Of a stretch of 10,772 nt of DNA, positions 1 through 7,111 are shown in pieces. Location: assembly GCA_016927125.1 (NCBI GenBank), contig JAFGNG010000018.1:1-10772 (forward strand). The letters are read 5' to 3'. Under the pieces are notes generated by a model. The model was not told the DNA's origin, ran no database searches, and saw only the letters and a list, made by a program, of their open reading frames with translations. Origin of the DNA: Planctomycetota bacterium (GTDB taxonomy: Bacteria; Planctomycetota; SZUA-567; JAFGNG01). The translations under genes and the position numbers were made by a program. Positions within the stretch are counted from its first letter, which is position 1. The number at the start of each line of letters is the position of its first letter.

Positions 1-689
1 ACCCCCCCGGAAAGGCCGAGGACGACCTTGCCCGTGCCGATTCGTTCGCGTAACTGCGCGACCGTTTCGGTGATAAAGGATTCCATCTGCCAAGAACCGG
101 AGGCCTTGCAGATCTTGTATAAGAAGTTGCGCAGGAGTTCTTTCCCGCAGGGGGTATGGTGCACCTCGGGATGGAATTGCACCCCGTAGAGGGGTTTTTC
201 CCGGTGGCGGATGGCGGCGTGCGGGCAGGTTTCCGTGCGGGCCAGGGTTTCGAAATTATCCGGCAGGCCTGCAACCTGGTCGCCATGGCTCATCCAAACC
301 TGGGTTTCCTCCGGTAGGCCATCAAAGAGTTGCTCGCCCTTCGTTACGGAGAGCCGTGCCATACCGAATTCGCGGCTCTCGGCCGGTAAGACCTTGCCGC
401 CCATCACCTCGCACATGACTTGGGTGCCGTAGCAGATCCCGAGAATAGGAATGCCCAGAGCGAAAAGTTCTTCCGCGCAGCGCGGCGCATCCGTGCCATA
501 CACGTTCGCCGGCCCGCCGGAAAGGATAACCCCGATCGGGTTCAGGGCCTGGATGGCAACCAAAGGGGCGTGGCAGGGGAGGATCTGGGCAAAGACCTTC
601 TGCTCGCGTACCCGCCGGGCAATGAGCTGCGCATACTGGCTGCCGAAATCAAGGACGATTACCTTTTCTTCGCGGACATCTCTTGTCAT
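1..689 (-). CDS. guaA: GMP synthase (glutamine-hydrolysing), 5' part, cut by window edge
   Basis: GMP synthase converts XMP to GMP in the cytoplasm, using ATP and ammonia released from glutamine. I translated the minus strand from the ATG at 689-687. The frame stays open for 229 codons to the edge, so the 3' part lies outside the window. The N-terminal class I glutamine amidotransferase domain is complete. VLDFGSQYAQLIARRVRE sits near residues 12-29, the nucleophile Cys86 is in GICYGTQ, and His173 and Glu175 in QFHPEV complete the triad. MSHGD (133-137) is also typical of GuaA. The last visible residues, LGLSGGV (224-230), begin the pyrophosphatase P-loop SGGVDSS. An AGGA lies about 10 bases before the ATG. 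It follows guaB and a lipoprotein gene on the same strand, 64 bases after the lipoprotein stop. Identification is secure. Confidence 0.97.
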   Translation of the reverse strand, partial: MTRDVREEKVIVLDFGSQYAQLIARRVREQKVFAQILPCHAPLVAIQALNPIGVILSGGPANVYGTDAPRCAEELFALGIPILGICYGTQVMCEVMGGKVLPAESREFGMARLSVTKGEQLFDGLPEETQVWMSHGDQVAGLPDNFETLARTETCPHAAIRHREKPLYGVQFHPEVHHTPCGKELLRNFLYKICKASGSWQMESFITETVAQLRERIGTGKVVLGLSGG

Positions 690-753
690 CAAACCCCGGT
701 CCTATCTTGTGGCAGCAGATTTAAACTTTGAAAAAGCTCTGGTAATATAATAG

Positions 754-1653
754 TTATTCTGTCGGGGCCGCTTCTGCCGCTGCATCGGCGGGCTCCTCGG
801 CTGTATCTGCAACTTTCGCTTCCGCCGGGGCGGCGTTTTCCTGCAGGTTCTTAGCCTTGAGCTCTGCCGCCTGCTTGGCCTGCTCTTTTGCCGCCCGCGC
901 CGCTTCCACTTTCTTCATCCTGGTTTCCTCTTGCCGGCGCTTCAGTTCCTCGACTTTCCTGGCCGCTTCCACCGCGTTTTTCATTTCGGGGAGCTTGACG
1001 GAGTCGTAGCACTTAATGTCAACGGGGATATAGATGCCGTCATAATTATAATGCAGGGTTACCACTACCAGGTCGATCGGGGTCTCAATCGCGATCACCG
1101 GTTCATATGGGTTGTTGTCAACCTCAAACACCCTGGGCGAGGCAATGGCTTCCAGGAACATCCGCTTGCCATACCCCTGGTTGTTGCCCATGTGCCCGAA
1201 GGCTATCATCCTGCAGTTTTGCGCAATCCGGATGGGGTCCCAGGCTCGATAGAGCGCGAGGCCGAAGTTGCTTCCCTTGGCGGCACCTCCTTCAAAGCCC
1301 CGGCGCATGTTCCCGGTGGCGTTATCAACCAGGGTCTGCCACTTTTCCTCCAGCGGAGTCCACTGGGACATATCGATCTGTTCGACCGGATACCGGCTTA
1401 AGCTATACTTGGCTTTTTCAAAGAGGGCGGCTTTATTATCAATAATATTATGGCGCGCGAGGGGCAGGGTTTCCTCGAGGATCTGGTTTTGATCATACTC
1501 CTCGAGGCGCAGCAGGTAACGTTCCAGGATCTCTTGATCGAAGTCATCCAAAGCCTGAACCTTTGGGTTCTGGGGGGTCGTGGTTTGTCCTTCACAGGCA
1601 CTGAGCATCATTACCGGCAGTAAAACCATTGCTATTAAATATACTTTTTTCAT
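754..1653 (-). CDS. Predicted lipoprotein of unknown function with C-terminal coiled coil
   Basis: I do not recognise this family. With the ATG at 1653 the product is 299 residues. It starts with a lipoprotein signal peptide, MKKVYLIAMVLLPVMMLSAC, with lipobox LSAC and lipidated Cys20. An upstream start at 1704 would add 17 residues before the signal peptide. I chose the inner ATG because AAAGGA sits 6 bases before it and the signal peptide then begins correctly. Residue +2 is Glu, not Asp, which under the E. coli rule would favour the outer membrane. Residues about 30-220 are a mixed globular region with aromatic-rich stretches. Residues about 222-272 are a Lys/Glu/Arg/Ala coiled coil, and the rest is an Ala/Glu/Pro tail that is probably disordered. 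It lies between guaB (96 bases upstream) and guaA (64 bases downstream), same strand. Nothing in it suggests purine metabolism. Confidence 0.85.
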   Translation of the reverse strand: MKKVYLIAMVLLPVMMLSACEGQTTTPQNPKVQALDDFDQEILERYLLRLEEYDQNQILEETLPLARHNIIDNKAALFEKAKYSLSRYPVEQIDMSQWTPLEEKWQTLVDNATGNMRRGFEGGAAKGSNFGLALYRAWDPIRIAQNCRMIAFGHMGNNQGYGKRMFLEAIASPRVFEVDNNPYEPVIAIETPIDLVVVTLHYNYDGIYIPVDIKCYDSVKLPEMKNAVEAARKVEELKRRQEETRMKKVEAARAAKEQAKQAAELKAKNLQENAAPAEAKVADTAEEPADAAAEAAPTE

Positions 1654-1749
1654 CTTCTGTCCTTTCTTCTTCCAAAAATTAACCCTGGTTCTTGTCTCTC
1701 TCAATATTTTTATACTTTCCTGATCTTCGTTTTCATCTGCTCTGGGTCA

Positions 1750-3207
1750 TTACACTTCCTGGCGATAATTCGGCGCTTCCTGGGTAATGGTAATGTCGTG
1801 CGGATGGCTCTCGGTCAGCCCGGCGGAGGTGATTCGGACAAAGCGGGCACGTTCCTGCAGTTGTAGAATGTCTTTCGCCCCGCAGTAGCCCATCCCGGCG
1901 CGCAGGCCGCCGACGAGTTGGTAGATGTACGCCGCCAGCGGCCCCTTGCTCGGAACCCGGCCCTCGATGCCCTCGGGCACTAGTTTTTCCTGCGTGTTGC
2001 TTGCCTGCCGGTAGCGTTCCCCGGAGCCGATAACCATCGCCCCCAGTGAGCCCATGCCCCGGTAAGCCTTGAAGACCCGGCCACGGTAAAAAATGGTTTC
2101 CCCGGGGGATTCCTCGGTGCCGGCGAGAAGCGAACCCAGCATTACCGAGCTGCCGCCCGCGGCAATCGCCTTGGTAATGTCCCCGGACTGCTTGATGCCG
2201 CCGTCGGAGATGATCGGCGTCCCGGTCTTGGCGGCTGCCTCCGCCGCTTCGAAGATCGCGCTCATCTGCGGTACGCCCACGCCGGAGATGATCCGCGTGG
2301 TGCAGATACTGCCCGGGCCCACGCCCACCTTGACCCCGTCGGCGCCCGCGGCGATCAACTCCTTCACCGCTTCTCCACTGGCGACATTGCCGGCGACAAT
2401 ATCAATCTGACTCGCCTTTTTATATCTCTTGACCGCGTCAAGGACGTTTTGCGAGTGGCCATGGGCAGTGTCAACCACCACCACGTCCACCCCGGCCGCG
2501 ACCAGGCGCTCGACGCGTTCATCATCCTTCACGCCTACTGCCGCGCCGACGCGCAGCCGGCCGCGCTGATCCTTGCAGGCCTTGGGGAAAAGGTTGATTT
2601 TGTTAATATCCTTGATGGTAATCAGCCCGGTCAAGATGCCTTGCCGGTTAATCAAAAGGAGTTTTTCCACCTTCTCATGGTGCAGGATCTGCTTGGCTTC
2701 CTCGAGGGAGGTGTTCGGGGGTGCTGTTACCAGGCGCTCTTTGGTCATAACCTCATTGATCAGGGCGGTAGGATCGTCCTGGAAGCGGAGGTCGCGGCTG
2801 GTCAGAATGCCGACCAGGCGGTTTTCGTCCACCACAATTGGCACGCCGGAAATATGGTTTTCATCCATGACCTCCTGCGCGGTCGCAATTGTATCCTCGG
2901 GACCTAGGGTAATGGGGTCGACAATGATGCCGTTCTCACTGCGCTTGACCTTGTCAACCTCCCGGGCCTGCAGCTCTGGGGTAAGGTTTTTATGGATAAT
3001 GCCGATCCCGCCCTCTTGGGCGAGGGCGATGGCGAGCCGTGATTCCGTCACCGTATCCATGGCGGCGGAGGCAATCGGAATATTCAGGCGGACATTGTGT
3101 GAAAAAAGTGTGGAAGTATCGACTTCGCTTGGAACCACATCACTCTTGCGCGGCACCAGCAAAACATCGTCGAAGGTCAACCCTTCCCGCATCTTTGGTG
3201 AATCCAT
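1750..3207 (-). CDS. guaB: Inosine-5'-monophosphate dehydrogenase
   Basis: IMPDH oxidises IMP to XMP with NAD+, the first committed and rate-limiting step of guanine nucleotide synthesis. The product is 485 residues, the usual length for bacterial GuaB. The N-terminal LTFDDVLLVP is at 10-19. A pair of CBS domains is inserted in the barrel at about residues 95-205. The active-site loop GPGSICTTR (298-305) contains the catalytic Cys302. ISDGGIK (333-339) and the IMP-phosphate binding segment GGSSVMLGSLLAGTEE (351-366) follow. The mobile flap carries the Arg-Tyr pair in GERYRQ (396-401). GGGAGG-type Shine-Dalgarno bases (GGGAGG) lie 7 bases before the ATG. A sigma70-type promoter lies upstream at 3258-3286. 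It is the first gene of the guaB-lipoprotein-guaA cluster and is divergent from the gene at 3518. All key residues I can identify are present. Confidence 0.98.
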   Translation of the reverse strand: MDSPKMREGLTFDDVLLVPRKSDVVPSEVDTSTLFSHNVRLNIPIASAAMDTVTESRLAIALAQEGGIGIIHKNLTPELQAREVDKVKRSENGIIVDPITLGPEDTIATAQEVMDENHISGVPIVVDENRLVGILTSRDLRFQDDPTALINEVMTKERLVTAPPNTSLEEAKQILHHEKVEKLLLINRQGILTGLITIKDINKINLFPKACKDQRGRLRVGAAVGVKDDERVERLVAAGVDVVVVDTAHGHSQNVLDAVKRYKKASQIDIVAGNVASGEAVKELIAAGADGVKVGVGPGSICTTRIISGVGVPQMSAIFEAAEAAAKTGTPIISDGGIKQSGDITKAIAAGGSSVMLGSLLAGTEESPGETIFYRGRVFKAYRGMGSLGAMVIGSGERYRQASNTQEKLVPEGIEGRVPSKGPLAAYIYQLVGGLRAGMGYCGAKDILQLQERARFVRITSAGLTESHPHDITITQEAPNYRQEV

Positions 3208-3257
3208 CAGCGGCCCTCCCGAGAAAACTTAAGGGTAGTTGAATTTAGAAACGTAAC

Positions 3258-3286
3258 AGTTTAGATTTCGGCCCGATCCTTGTCAA
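3258..3286 (-). promoter_or_regulatory. Sigma70-type promoter for guaB
   Basis: On the minus strand, the -35 box TTGACA (3286-3281) matches consensus perfectly. A 17-base spacer follows, then the -10 box TAAACT (3263-3258). Transcription would start near 3250, giving a leader of about 43 bases before the guaB ATG at 3207. No PurR-like operator or guanine riboswitch is recognisable in that leader. Confidence 0.7.
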
Positions 3287-3353
3287 GCAAAACCTTGCCC
3301 CACCGTAAACTATGAATCGTTATAATGCCTTTTTTTTACAAATAGTTCCAGTG

Positions 3354-3369
3354 AAAAGCCGGAGCTTTT
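3354..3369. repeat. Short perfect inverted repeat in divergent promoter region
   Basis: AAAAGC (3354-3359) and GCTTTT (3364-3369) are exact complements around a CGGA loop, followed on the plus strand by an A/T-rich run. It could be a weak terminator-like hairpin or a protein site insulating the two divergent transcripts. Only two G:C pairs support the stem, so a strong terminator is unlikely. Confidence 0.3.
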
Positions 3370-3387
3370 ATTTATTCTAATCTATGT

Positions 3388-3431
3388 CAAAAATCCCACT
3401 GCTTCCCTCGCCGTGGTCGGGATTGATTTTG
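3388..3431. repeat. Bulged inverted repeat abutting the operon -35 box
   Basis: AATCCC (3392-3397) pairs with GGGATT (3419-3424). After a 3-base bulge, CAAA (3388-3391) pairs with TTTG (3428-3431). The repeat ends one base before the -35 box at 3433, where an activator or repressor of the plus-strand operon might bind. This is a positional inference only. Confidence 0.25.
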
Positions 3432-3432
3432 G

Positions 3433-3460
3433 TTGACACTGCGTGGTTATGGTGTACCCT
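3433..3460 (+). promoter_or_regulatory. Sigma70-type promoter for the FGE-like/MEMO operon
   Basis: A perfect -35 box TTGACA (3433-3438) is followed by a 16-base spacer and TACCCT (3455-3460), which matches the -10 consensus at T1, A2 and T6. Predicted transcription start is near 3467, about 51 bases before the ATG at 3518. The -10 match is mediocre, so the promoter may be weak or activated. Confidence 0.5.
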
Positions 3461-3472
3461 GTAGGGGGCTTT

Positions 3473-3515
3473 TCTGTCTTGATAGTTATGGGCTGGTAGA
3501 CAGATAGGGACTATC
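3473..3515 (+). promoter_or_regulatory. Possible structured leader: interlocking stems around the Shine-Dalgarno
   Basis: Arm pair A is TCTGTCT (3473-3479) with AGACAGA (3498-3504), 7 perfect pairs. Arm pair B is GATAGT (3481-3486) with ACTATC (3510-3515), 6 perfect pairs. The order A5-B5-A3-B3 is that of an H-type pseudoknot, or of two competing hairpins. The AGGGA Shine-Dalgarno (3506-3510) lies inside the B hairpin, so B alone would hinder ribosome access. The structure would begin just after the predicted transcription start. Short repeats like these can arise by chance. Confidence 0.3.
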
Positions 3516-3517
3516 GT

Positions 3518-4585
3518 ATGAAATTAACCGCTAAGAAACGCTGGCATAACCTTCTGGTAACAGCGCTGGCAGACAAGGCTCTCGCTCCTGAGGAACAGGA
3601 CTATCTCGAATCATTACGCCTTGAGCTGGGGATTTCCGAAGCTGATTCCGAAGTGATCAAAGCGGAGGTCCTCTCCGGCAAATCCGCGCTCTATCTAAAA
3701 GGGAATCAAGAGGATAAAACAGAAATTCTTACTGACCTTATCGGCATTTGCCTGGCCGACGGGCGGATTGCTTCCCGCGAGCGGCGCATCCTGGCGGCGC
3801 TAACAAAGCATCTGGGCTTTTTCGATAAAAAGCTGGAAGAATTGATTGCATTGCAGCGCGTAAAAAAATCCTCTCCCCCTGTCAAGGAGGCAAACCCCAT
3901 GCCAATTAGTAATAAAACCCCTGACCCTTTGCCTGACAGTATTATCCACGAAAAAAGCGGCGTTGAACTGATCAAGGTCCCCGAGGTGAGCTTCGCCTTT
4001 GGCAGCGGCACGGTCGGCGTGGTCAACCGCGATGCCGGGGTGGGGCCGTTTGCTATCGGCCGCTTTGCCCTGACCAATGCGCAATGGATGAAATTTGAGA
4101 AGGAAACCGCCTATAAAGGCCGCGTTGACTTTGGCGAACGCTTTAACGCTCCCGCCCTGCCGGTGGTGGGGATTTGCTTTGCGGACGCGCAGTCGTATTG
4201 TGAGTGGGCGGGGCTGCGCCTCCCGACCGAGCCGGAATGGGAGTATGCCGCCCGTGCTTCCACCACCCATCCCTATCCCTGGGGGGGACAGTATCCAGAT
4301 CCCCAGTTCTGCAATTTCGGCAAGAACCTCTTTGATGAAGCCACCCCCGCGACCATGCCGGTCGGCTCTTACCCGCCAGGGGTCAGCGCTATCGGCTGCC
4401 ATGACATGGCGGGTAATGTCGCGGAGTGGTGTCTTCCTTACCAAACCGGTGACTCCTTCCGCCGCCCGGTGCGCGGCGGCCACTGGCTCTCCGCGGTTTA
4501 TGCCTTAAACGTCACCTACCATGACATGGTAGAGAAGGATACGCGCAACAATCGCATCGGCATGCGGGTGGCGACGGATCTTTAA
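3518..4585 (+). CDS. TerB-like plus formylglycine-generating-enzyme-like (SUMF1 fold) fusion protein
   Basis: The protein has 355 residues and no signal peptide, so it is probably cytoplasmic. Residues about 1-115 are helical and resemble TerB-type domains: ADKALAPEEQDYL (18-30) and the more typical CLADGRIASRERRIL (78-92). A Pro/Lys-rich linker (about 116-145) follows. Residues about 148-355 are an FGE-sulfatase fold, with FAIGRFALTNAQW (178-190), RLPTEPEWEYAAR (234-246), YPWGG (253-257), DMAGNVAEW (296-304), RGGHW (319-323) and the C-terminal RIGMRVA (346-352). True FGE binds copper with two cysteines shortly after RGGS. By eye these positions are Ser325 and Leu330, so formylglycine formation is not expected. 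The fold is widely reused for other jobs, such as sulfoxide synthase and signalling or binding proteins. AGGGA lies 7 bases before the ATG. It is the first gene of a five-gene run, with MEMO 28 bases downstream. Confidence 0.88.
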   Translation: MKLTAKKRWHNLLVTALADKALAPEEQDYLESLRLELGISEADSEVIKAEVLSGKSALYLKGNQEDKTEILTDLIGICLADGRIASRERRILAALTKHLGFFDKKLEELIALQRVKKSSPPVKEANPMPISNKTPDPLPDSIIHEKSGVELIKVPEVSFAFGSGTVGVVNRDAGVGPFAIGRFALTNAQWMKFEKETAYKGRVDFGERFNAPALPVVGICFADAQSYCEWAGLRLPTEPEWEYAARASTTHPYPWGGQYPDPQFCNFGKNLFDEATPATMPVGSYPPGVSAIGCHDMAGNVAEWCLPYQTGDSFRRPVRGGHWLSAVYALNVTYHDMVEKDTRNNRIGMRVATDL

Positions 4586-4613
4586 ACCTTCATAACAAAG
4601 GAGGGTTCAAACC

Positions 4614-5495
4614 ATGATTATCCGGGAAGCTGAGAAAGCCGGCTCCTGGTACCCTGCGGATGCTGAGATCCTGGAAAGGCATCTCCAGGATTGCCTGGAG
4701 CTGCCGATCATGCCGGAGGGCACGGCCGTCGCCGCGATTGTGCCGCACGCGGGGCTGGCCTACAGCGGGCCGGTGGCGGGCAAGGCTTACGCCGCGCTCG
4801 TGTCGGTTAAGCCGGAGACCGTCTTGATCTTCGGCGCCGTCCATACCATGGCGATCAAGGAACCAGCGGTCTGGGCGGAAGGGGAGTGGGCGACGCCGAT
4901 GGGGAACATCCAGGTGGACGAAACCCTTGCCGAGCACCTCTGCCACGCCGAGATCTGCACCGCCAACAACGAGCCGCATTACCATGACAACGCGATTGAA
5001 CTGCAGATGCCCTTTATCCGGTATTGTTTTCCGAGAGCTAAGATAGTACCAATCGCGATCCCCCCGCAGCCCGGCATTGAAGCAGTCGGCGCGGAGATCT
5101 GGAAGGTGGTCAAACATTATGGCAAGCGGGTGGTGGCAATTGGCTCCAGTGACCTCACCCACTATGGCGCGAGCTTTGGCTTTACCCCCGCCGGGGTCGG
5201 GATGAACGCGCTGGCGTGGGCGAAGGCGAATGATCGCAAGCTGATTGACCTGATGCTGGCGGGTGAAGCGCAGAAGATCATCCCCGCCGCCTACACCGAC
5301 CGTAGCGCCTGCGGCTCCGGGGCGATTGCCGTGACCGTCGCCTACGCCAATGCCGCCGGGGCGAAGGGAGAGCTGCTGGAGCAGACCACCAGCTACGACA
5401 TCCTCCCCGACGGCCTGCCGCAACACTTCGTCGGCTACGCCAGTGTGGTTTTTTACAGTGGCGTGAGGGATTTTTTATTAATTCCTTACAACTAA
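4614..5495 (+). CDS. MEMO-family protein (AmmeMemoRadiSam system protein B type)
   Basis: A 293-residue MEMO1-like protein, the family's normal length. The fold is related to class III extradiol dioxygenases of the LigB type. In human MEMO1 the metal ligands are His49, His81 and Cys244. The matching residues appear to be His45 in VPHAGLAYSGP (43-53), His77 in FGAVHT (73-78) and Cys233 in SACGSGAI (231-238). Also present are the family motifs AGSWYP (9-14), HDNAIELQMPF (124-134) and SSDLTHYG (178-185). Many prokaryotic homologues sit beside an AMMECR1-domain protein and a radical SAM enzyme. Neither is in this window. Bacterial function is unproven, and metal-dependent redox chemistry is the family-based guess. 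A strong AAAGGAGGG lies 8 bases before the ATG. The gene is 28 bases after the FGE-like gene and 29 bases before a lipoprotein gene. Confidence 0.95.
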   Translation: MIIREAEKAGSWYPADAEILERHLQDCLELPIMPEGTAVAAIVPHAGLAYSGPVAGKAYAALVSVKPETVLIFGAVHTMAIKEPAVWAEGEWATPMGNIQVDETLAEHLCHAEICTANNEPHYHDNAIELQMPFIRYCFPRAKIVPIAIPPQPGIEAVGAEIWKVVKHYGKRVVAIGSSDLTHYGASFGFTPAGVGMNALAWAKANDRKLIDLMLAGEAQKIIPAAYTDRSACGSGAIAVTVAYANAAGAKGELLEQTTSYDILPDGLPQHFVGYASVVFYSGVRDFLLIPYN

Positions 5496-5524
5496 AAGAA
5501 ACCTTCTTGATCAGGAGATCCCTC

Positions 5525-6622
5525 ATGTCGCGCCTCTTAATCATTTTGTTAGTGGGTTTGCTCACCCTCTCTGCCTGCAGGCAAAGGCCGCAGCCTCATG
5601 CCCTAAGTTGGGGGGATGAATCTGAACTCGCAGATCTCCAGCGGCGCATCCGGGAGTTGGAGGCAAGCATGATGGGCGCGGAAGATAAACACTGCCAGTC
5701 TGTCTTTGATGATTTCAGGAAGAAAGTGGAATTCGGCATGACTTCTAAAGAAGTCGCCCGGGCGGTGGGCACCGACTGGCTTGCGCAGACAGAGATCAAG
5801 TGGCTTAGTAGCTATGATAATTCCATCCCTTTGAAAATGGATAGCACAATGCTAAGCTTTTGTGTTTTCTTTATTAAACCGACAGTTCGGTTAAATACTG
5901 ATGATGATCGTATTTATTTCCGCTTGTCCATTTCTTCTGCCACAGCTGATCTTATGCACCTTCAGCCTGTCGAAATCGGAGAACTTTTTCTGCAAGGCAA
6001 GCTGCAACAAAGTAAGGTTGTTTTACAGGAATTTGCTTTATACCATGCCCCGGCGGAATTGTCGGTTGTGAGGCAAAACCCGGAGGCCATGCCCTATCGC
6101 CGCCGGCAGGTAATCCCTCCCACCATCGAGCGGTTTCCTAAGGTGAGCGAAGGTGACGCTACTGTCGCTTCTTCCCTAAGCGAGCGCCTCTCCGCCAGGT
6201 TTGGCAATCTGCCGGAGAAGGATATTCTTGAGATTACCGAACTCTTAATCACGCGGATGCTTATTGACCATAATAAAGAATATGAGTGCTTTCTCAGCCT
6301 GGGCCGGAAAGCAGGCGCTTCCCTGGGCGGCCCCTGGTTCGCCCCGCCGCCGGAACTGCTGGCCCGGTTTCCTGAGTGGGGCTTTCCGGTTAGATCCTGC
6401 GATGAGATGGCCTATAAAGATCACGGTATCCAAGATGCCAAGACCGGCAAGAAGGGTTATGTCTACTACCTTAGGTTGATTAACCAGATTTCCCCGGATG
6501 AATTCCTTTTTGAAGCGGTTGGGGTTCCCGATGATTTTTATTCCGACCGCTGGAAGTTCCTGGTTACCAGAACCGCCAAGGGTTGGCAGTTTAAGGTAAC
6601 TGAAAAAGCCTCGTATTTGTAA
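5525..6622 (+). CDS. Predicted lipoprotein of unknown function
   Basis: I do not recognise this 365-residue protein. It begins MSRLLIILLVGLLTLSAC, a lipoprotein signal peptide with lipobox LSAC and lipidated Cys18. The frame also opens at a TTG at 5507, but AGGAG lies 7 bases before the ATG at 5525 and inside that extension, so the ATG is preferred. Arg at +2 predicts no inner-membrane retention by the E. coli rule. Residues about 32-50 are a short amphipathic helix that may form a coiled coil. FGMTSKEVARAVG (70-82) recalls the G-x-T/S-x-x-x-V-x-x-x-x-G motif seen in SmpA/OmlA-like envelope lipoproteins, but the rest does not clearly match. The central and C-terminal parts are mixed alpha/beta with a Pro-rich stretch near 196-206. 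It is the third gene of the operon, between MEMO and a membrane HEAT protein. Confidence 0.85.
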   Translation: MSRLLIILLVGLLTLSACRQRPQPHALSWGDESELADLQRRIRELEASMMGAEDKHCQSVFDDFRKKVEFGMTSKEVARAVGTDWLAQTEIKWLSSYDNSIPLKMDSTMLSFCVFFIKPTVRLNTDDDRIYFRLSISSATADLMHLQPVEIGELFLQGKLQQSKVVLQEFALYHAPAELSVVRQNPEAMPYRRRQVIPPTIERFPKVSEGDATVASSLSERLSARFGNLPEKDILEITELLITRMLIDHNKEYECFLSLGRKAGASLGGPWFAPPPELLARFPEWGFPVRSCDEMAYKDHGIQDAKTGKKGYVYYLRLINQISPDEFLFEAVGVPDDFYSDRWKFLVTRTAKGWQFKVTEKASYL

Positions 6623-6676
6623 TTTGAAAAATGGTGAAAGATCTCTGACTAATAATTTCAGTTAAGGGATAAAACC

Positions 6677-7075
6677 ATGGCTAACAAATATCGCAAAACC
6701 CTTCTCCGCCTGCTGCTGGTTCTGCTGGTCTTGTTTGTGCTCTTGACAGCTTATACGTTTCATGTAATTTATCGGGACGTGAAAGCGATTACAGGTGAGG
6801 CCAAAGATGATTTTGGCCTGGATGATCCTGTTCTCGCCTTGATTGCGTTGCTGGAGTCGGAGGAATATTCCTACCAGGATCGCAACCGCGCGGTCTGGGC
6901 CCTGGGGCAGATTGGTGACAAGCGCGCCTTGCCGCCTCTGGAGATACTTAACCTCACGGTGCCCGCCGGCTCCAAAGGCTTCAGCCAGGAGTTCAGTAAG
7001 TATGGAATTGAAAAGGCTATCCAGCAGCTCAACAGCTCCTTTATTGTCACTCGGTGGATGTATCGGGATTTATAA
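6677..7075 (+). CDS. Single-span membrane protein with HEAT-repeat domain
   Basis: A small protein of 132 residues. A basic N-terminus (MANKYRKTLLR) precedes one Leu-rich membrane segment at about residues 11-31. The rest would lie in the periplasm by the positive-inside rule. Residues about 49-119 form a compact helical unit. RNRAVWALGQIGDKRALPPL (69-88) is a typical HEAT/PBS-lyase-type repeat, with the A-L-G-x-I-G-D turn. Such repeats bind protein partners, so an adaptor role at the membrane is likely. No catalytic motif is visible. AAGGGA lies about 7 bases before the ATG. The gene starts 54 bases after the upstream lipoprotein gene and ends 36 bases before the hydrolase gene, consistent with operon membership. 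Its specific family is unknown to me. Confidence 0.85.
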   Translation: MANKYRKTLLRLLLVLLVLFVLLTAYTFHVIYRDVKAITGEAKDDFGLDDPVLALIALLESEEYSYQDRNRAVWALGQIGDKRALPPLEILNLTVPAGSKGFSQEFSKYGIEKAIQQLNSSFIVTRWMYRDL

Positions 7076-7111
7076 TAATTTTTTCTCACAATTGTGGATG
7101 GAGTGCTGAAG

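Larger units (their letters stand above)
3208..3517. other. Divergent intergenic region between guaB and the FGE-like/MEMO operon
   Basis: This 310-base AT-rich spacer holds no gene. It contains the guaB promoter on the minus strand (3258-3286), a short perfect inverted repeat (3354-3369), a longer bulged inverted repeat (3388-3431), a plus-strand promoter (3433-3460), and a leader with interlocking complementary arms (3473-3515). An A/T-rich stretch with eight consecutive T (3330-3337) lies near its centre. Confidence 0.8.

Noticed and set aside
1665..1700. TTGAGA and TAATTT with 17-base spacing as a separate lipoprotein promoter
   Set aside because: The -10 box matches consensus at only about half its positions, so cotranscription with guaB is simpler.
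2573..3232. 219-codon plus-strand open frame opposite guaB
   Set aside because: It is a Ser/Thr-rich shadow of a complete IMP dehydrogenase with no recognisable motif.
3321..3326. Perfect TATAAT on the plus strand
   Set aside because: The only nearby -35-like TTGCCC (3295-3300) is 20 bases away, too far, and a better placed promoter exists at 3433-3460.
3800..4483. 227-codon minus-strand open frame opposite the FGE-like gene
   Set aside because: It overlaps the conserved FGE motifs on the other strand, and its composition is typical of a shadow frame.
4590..5426. 278-codon minus-strand open frame opposite the MEMO gene
   Set aside because: It is antisense to a clearly recognised gene. Its Arg/Gly/His/Asp-rich product matches nothing I know and reflects GC-rich third positions.
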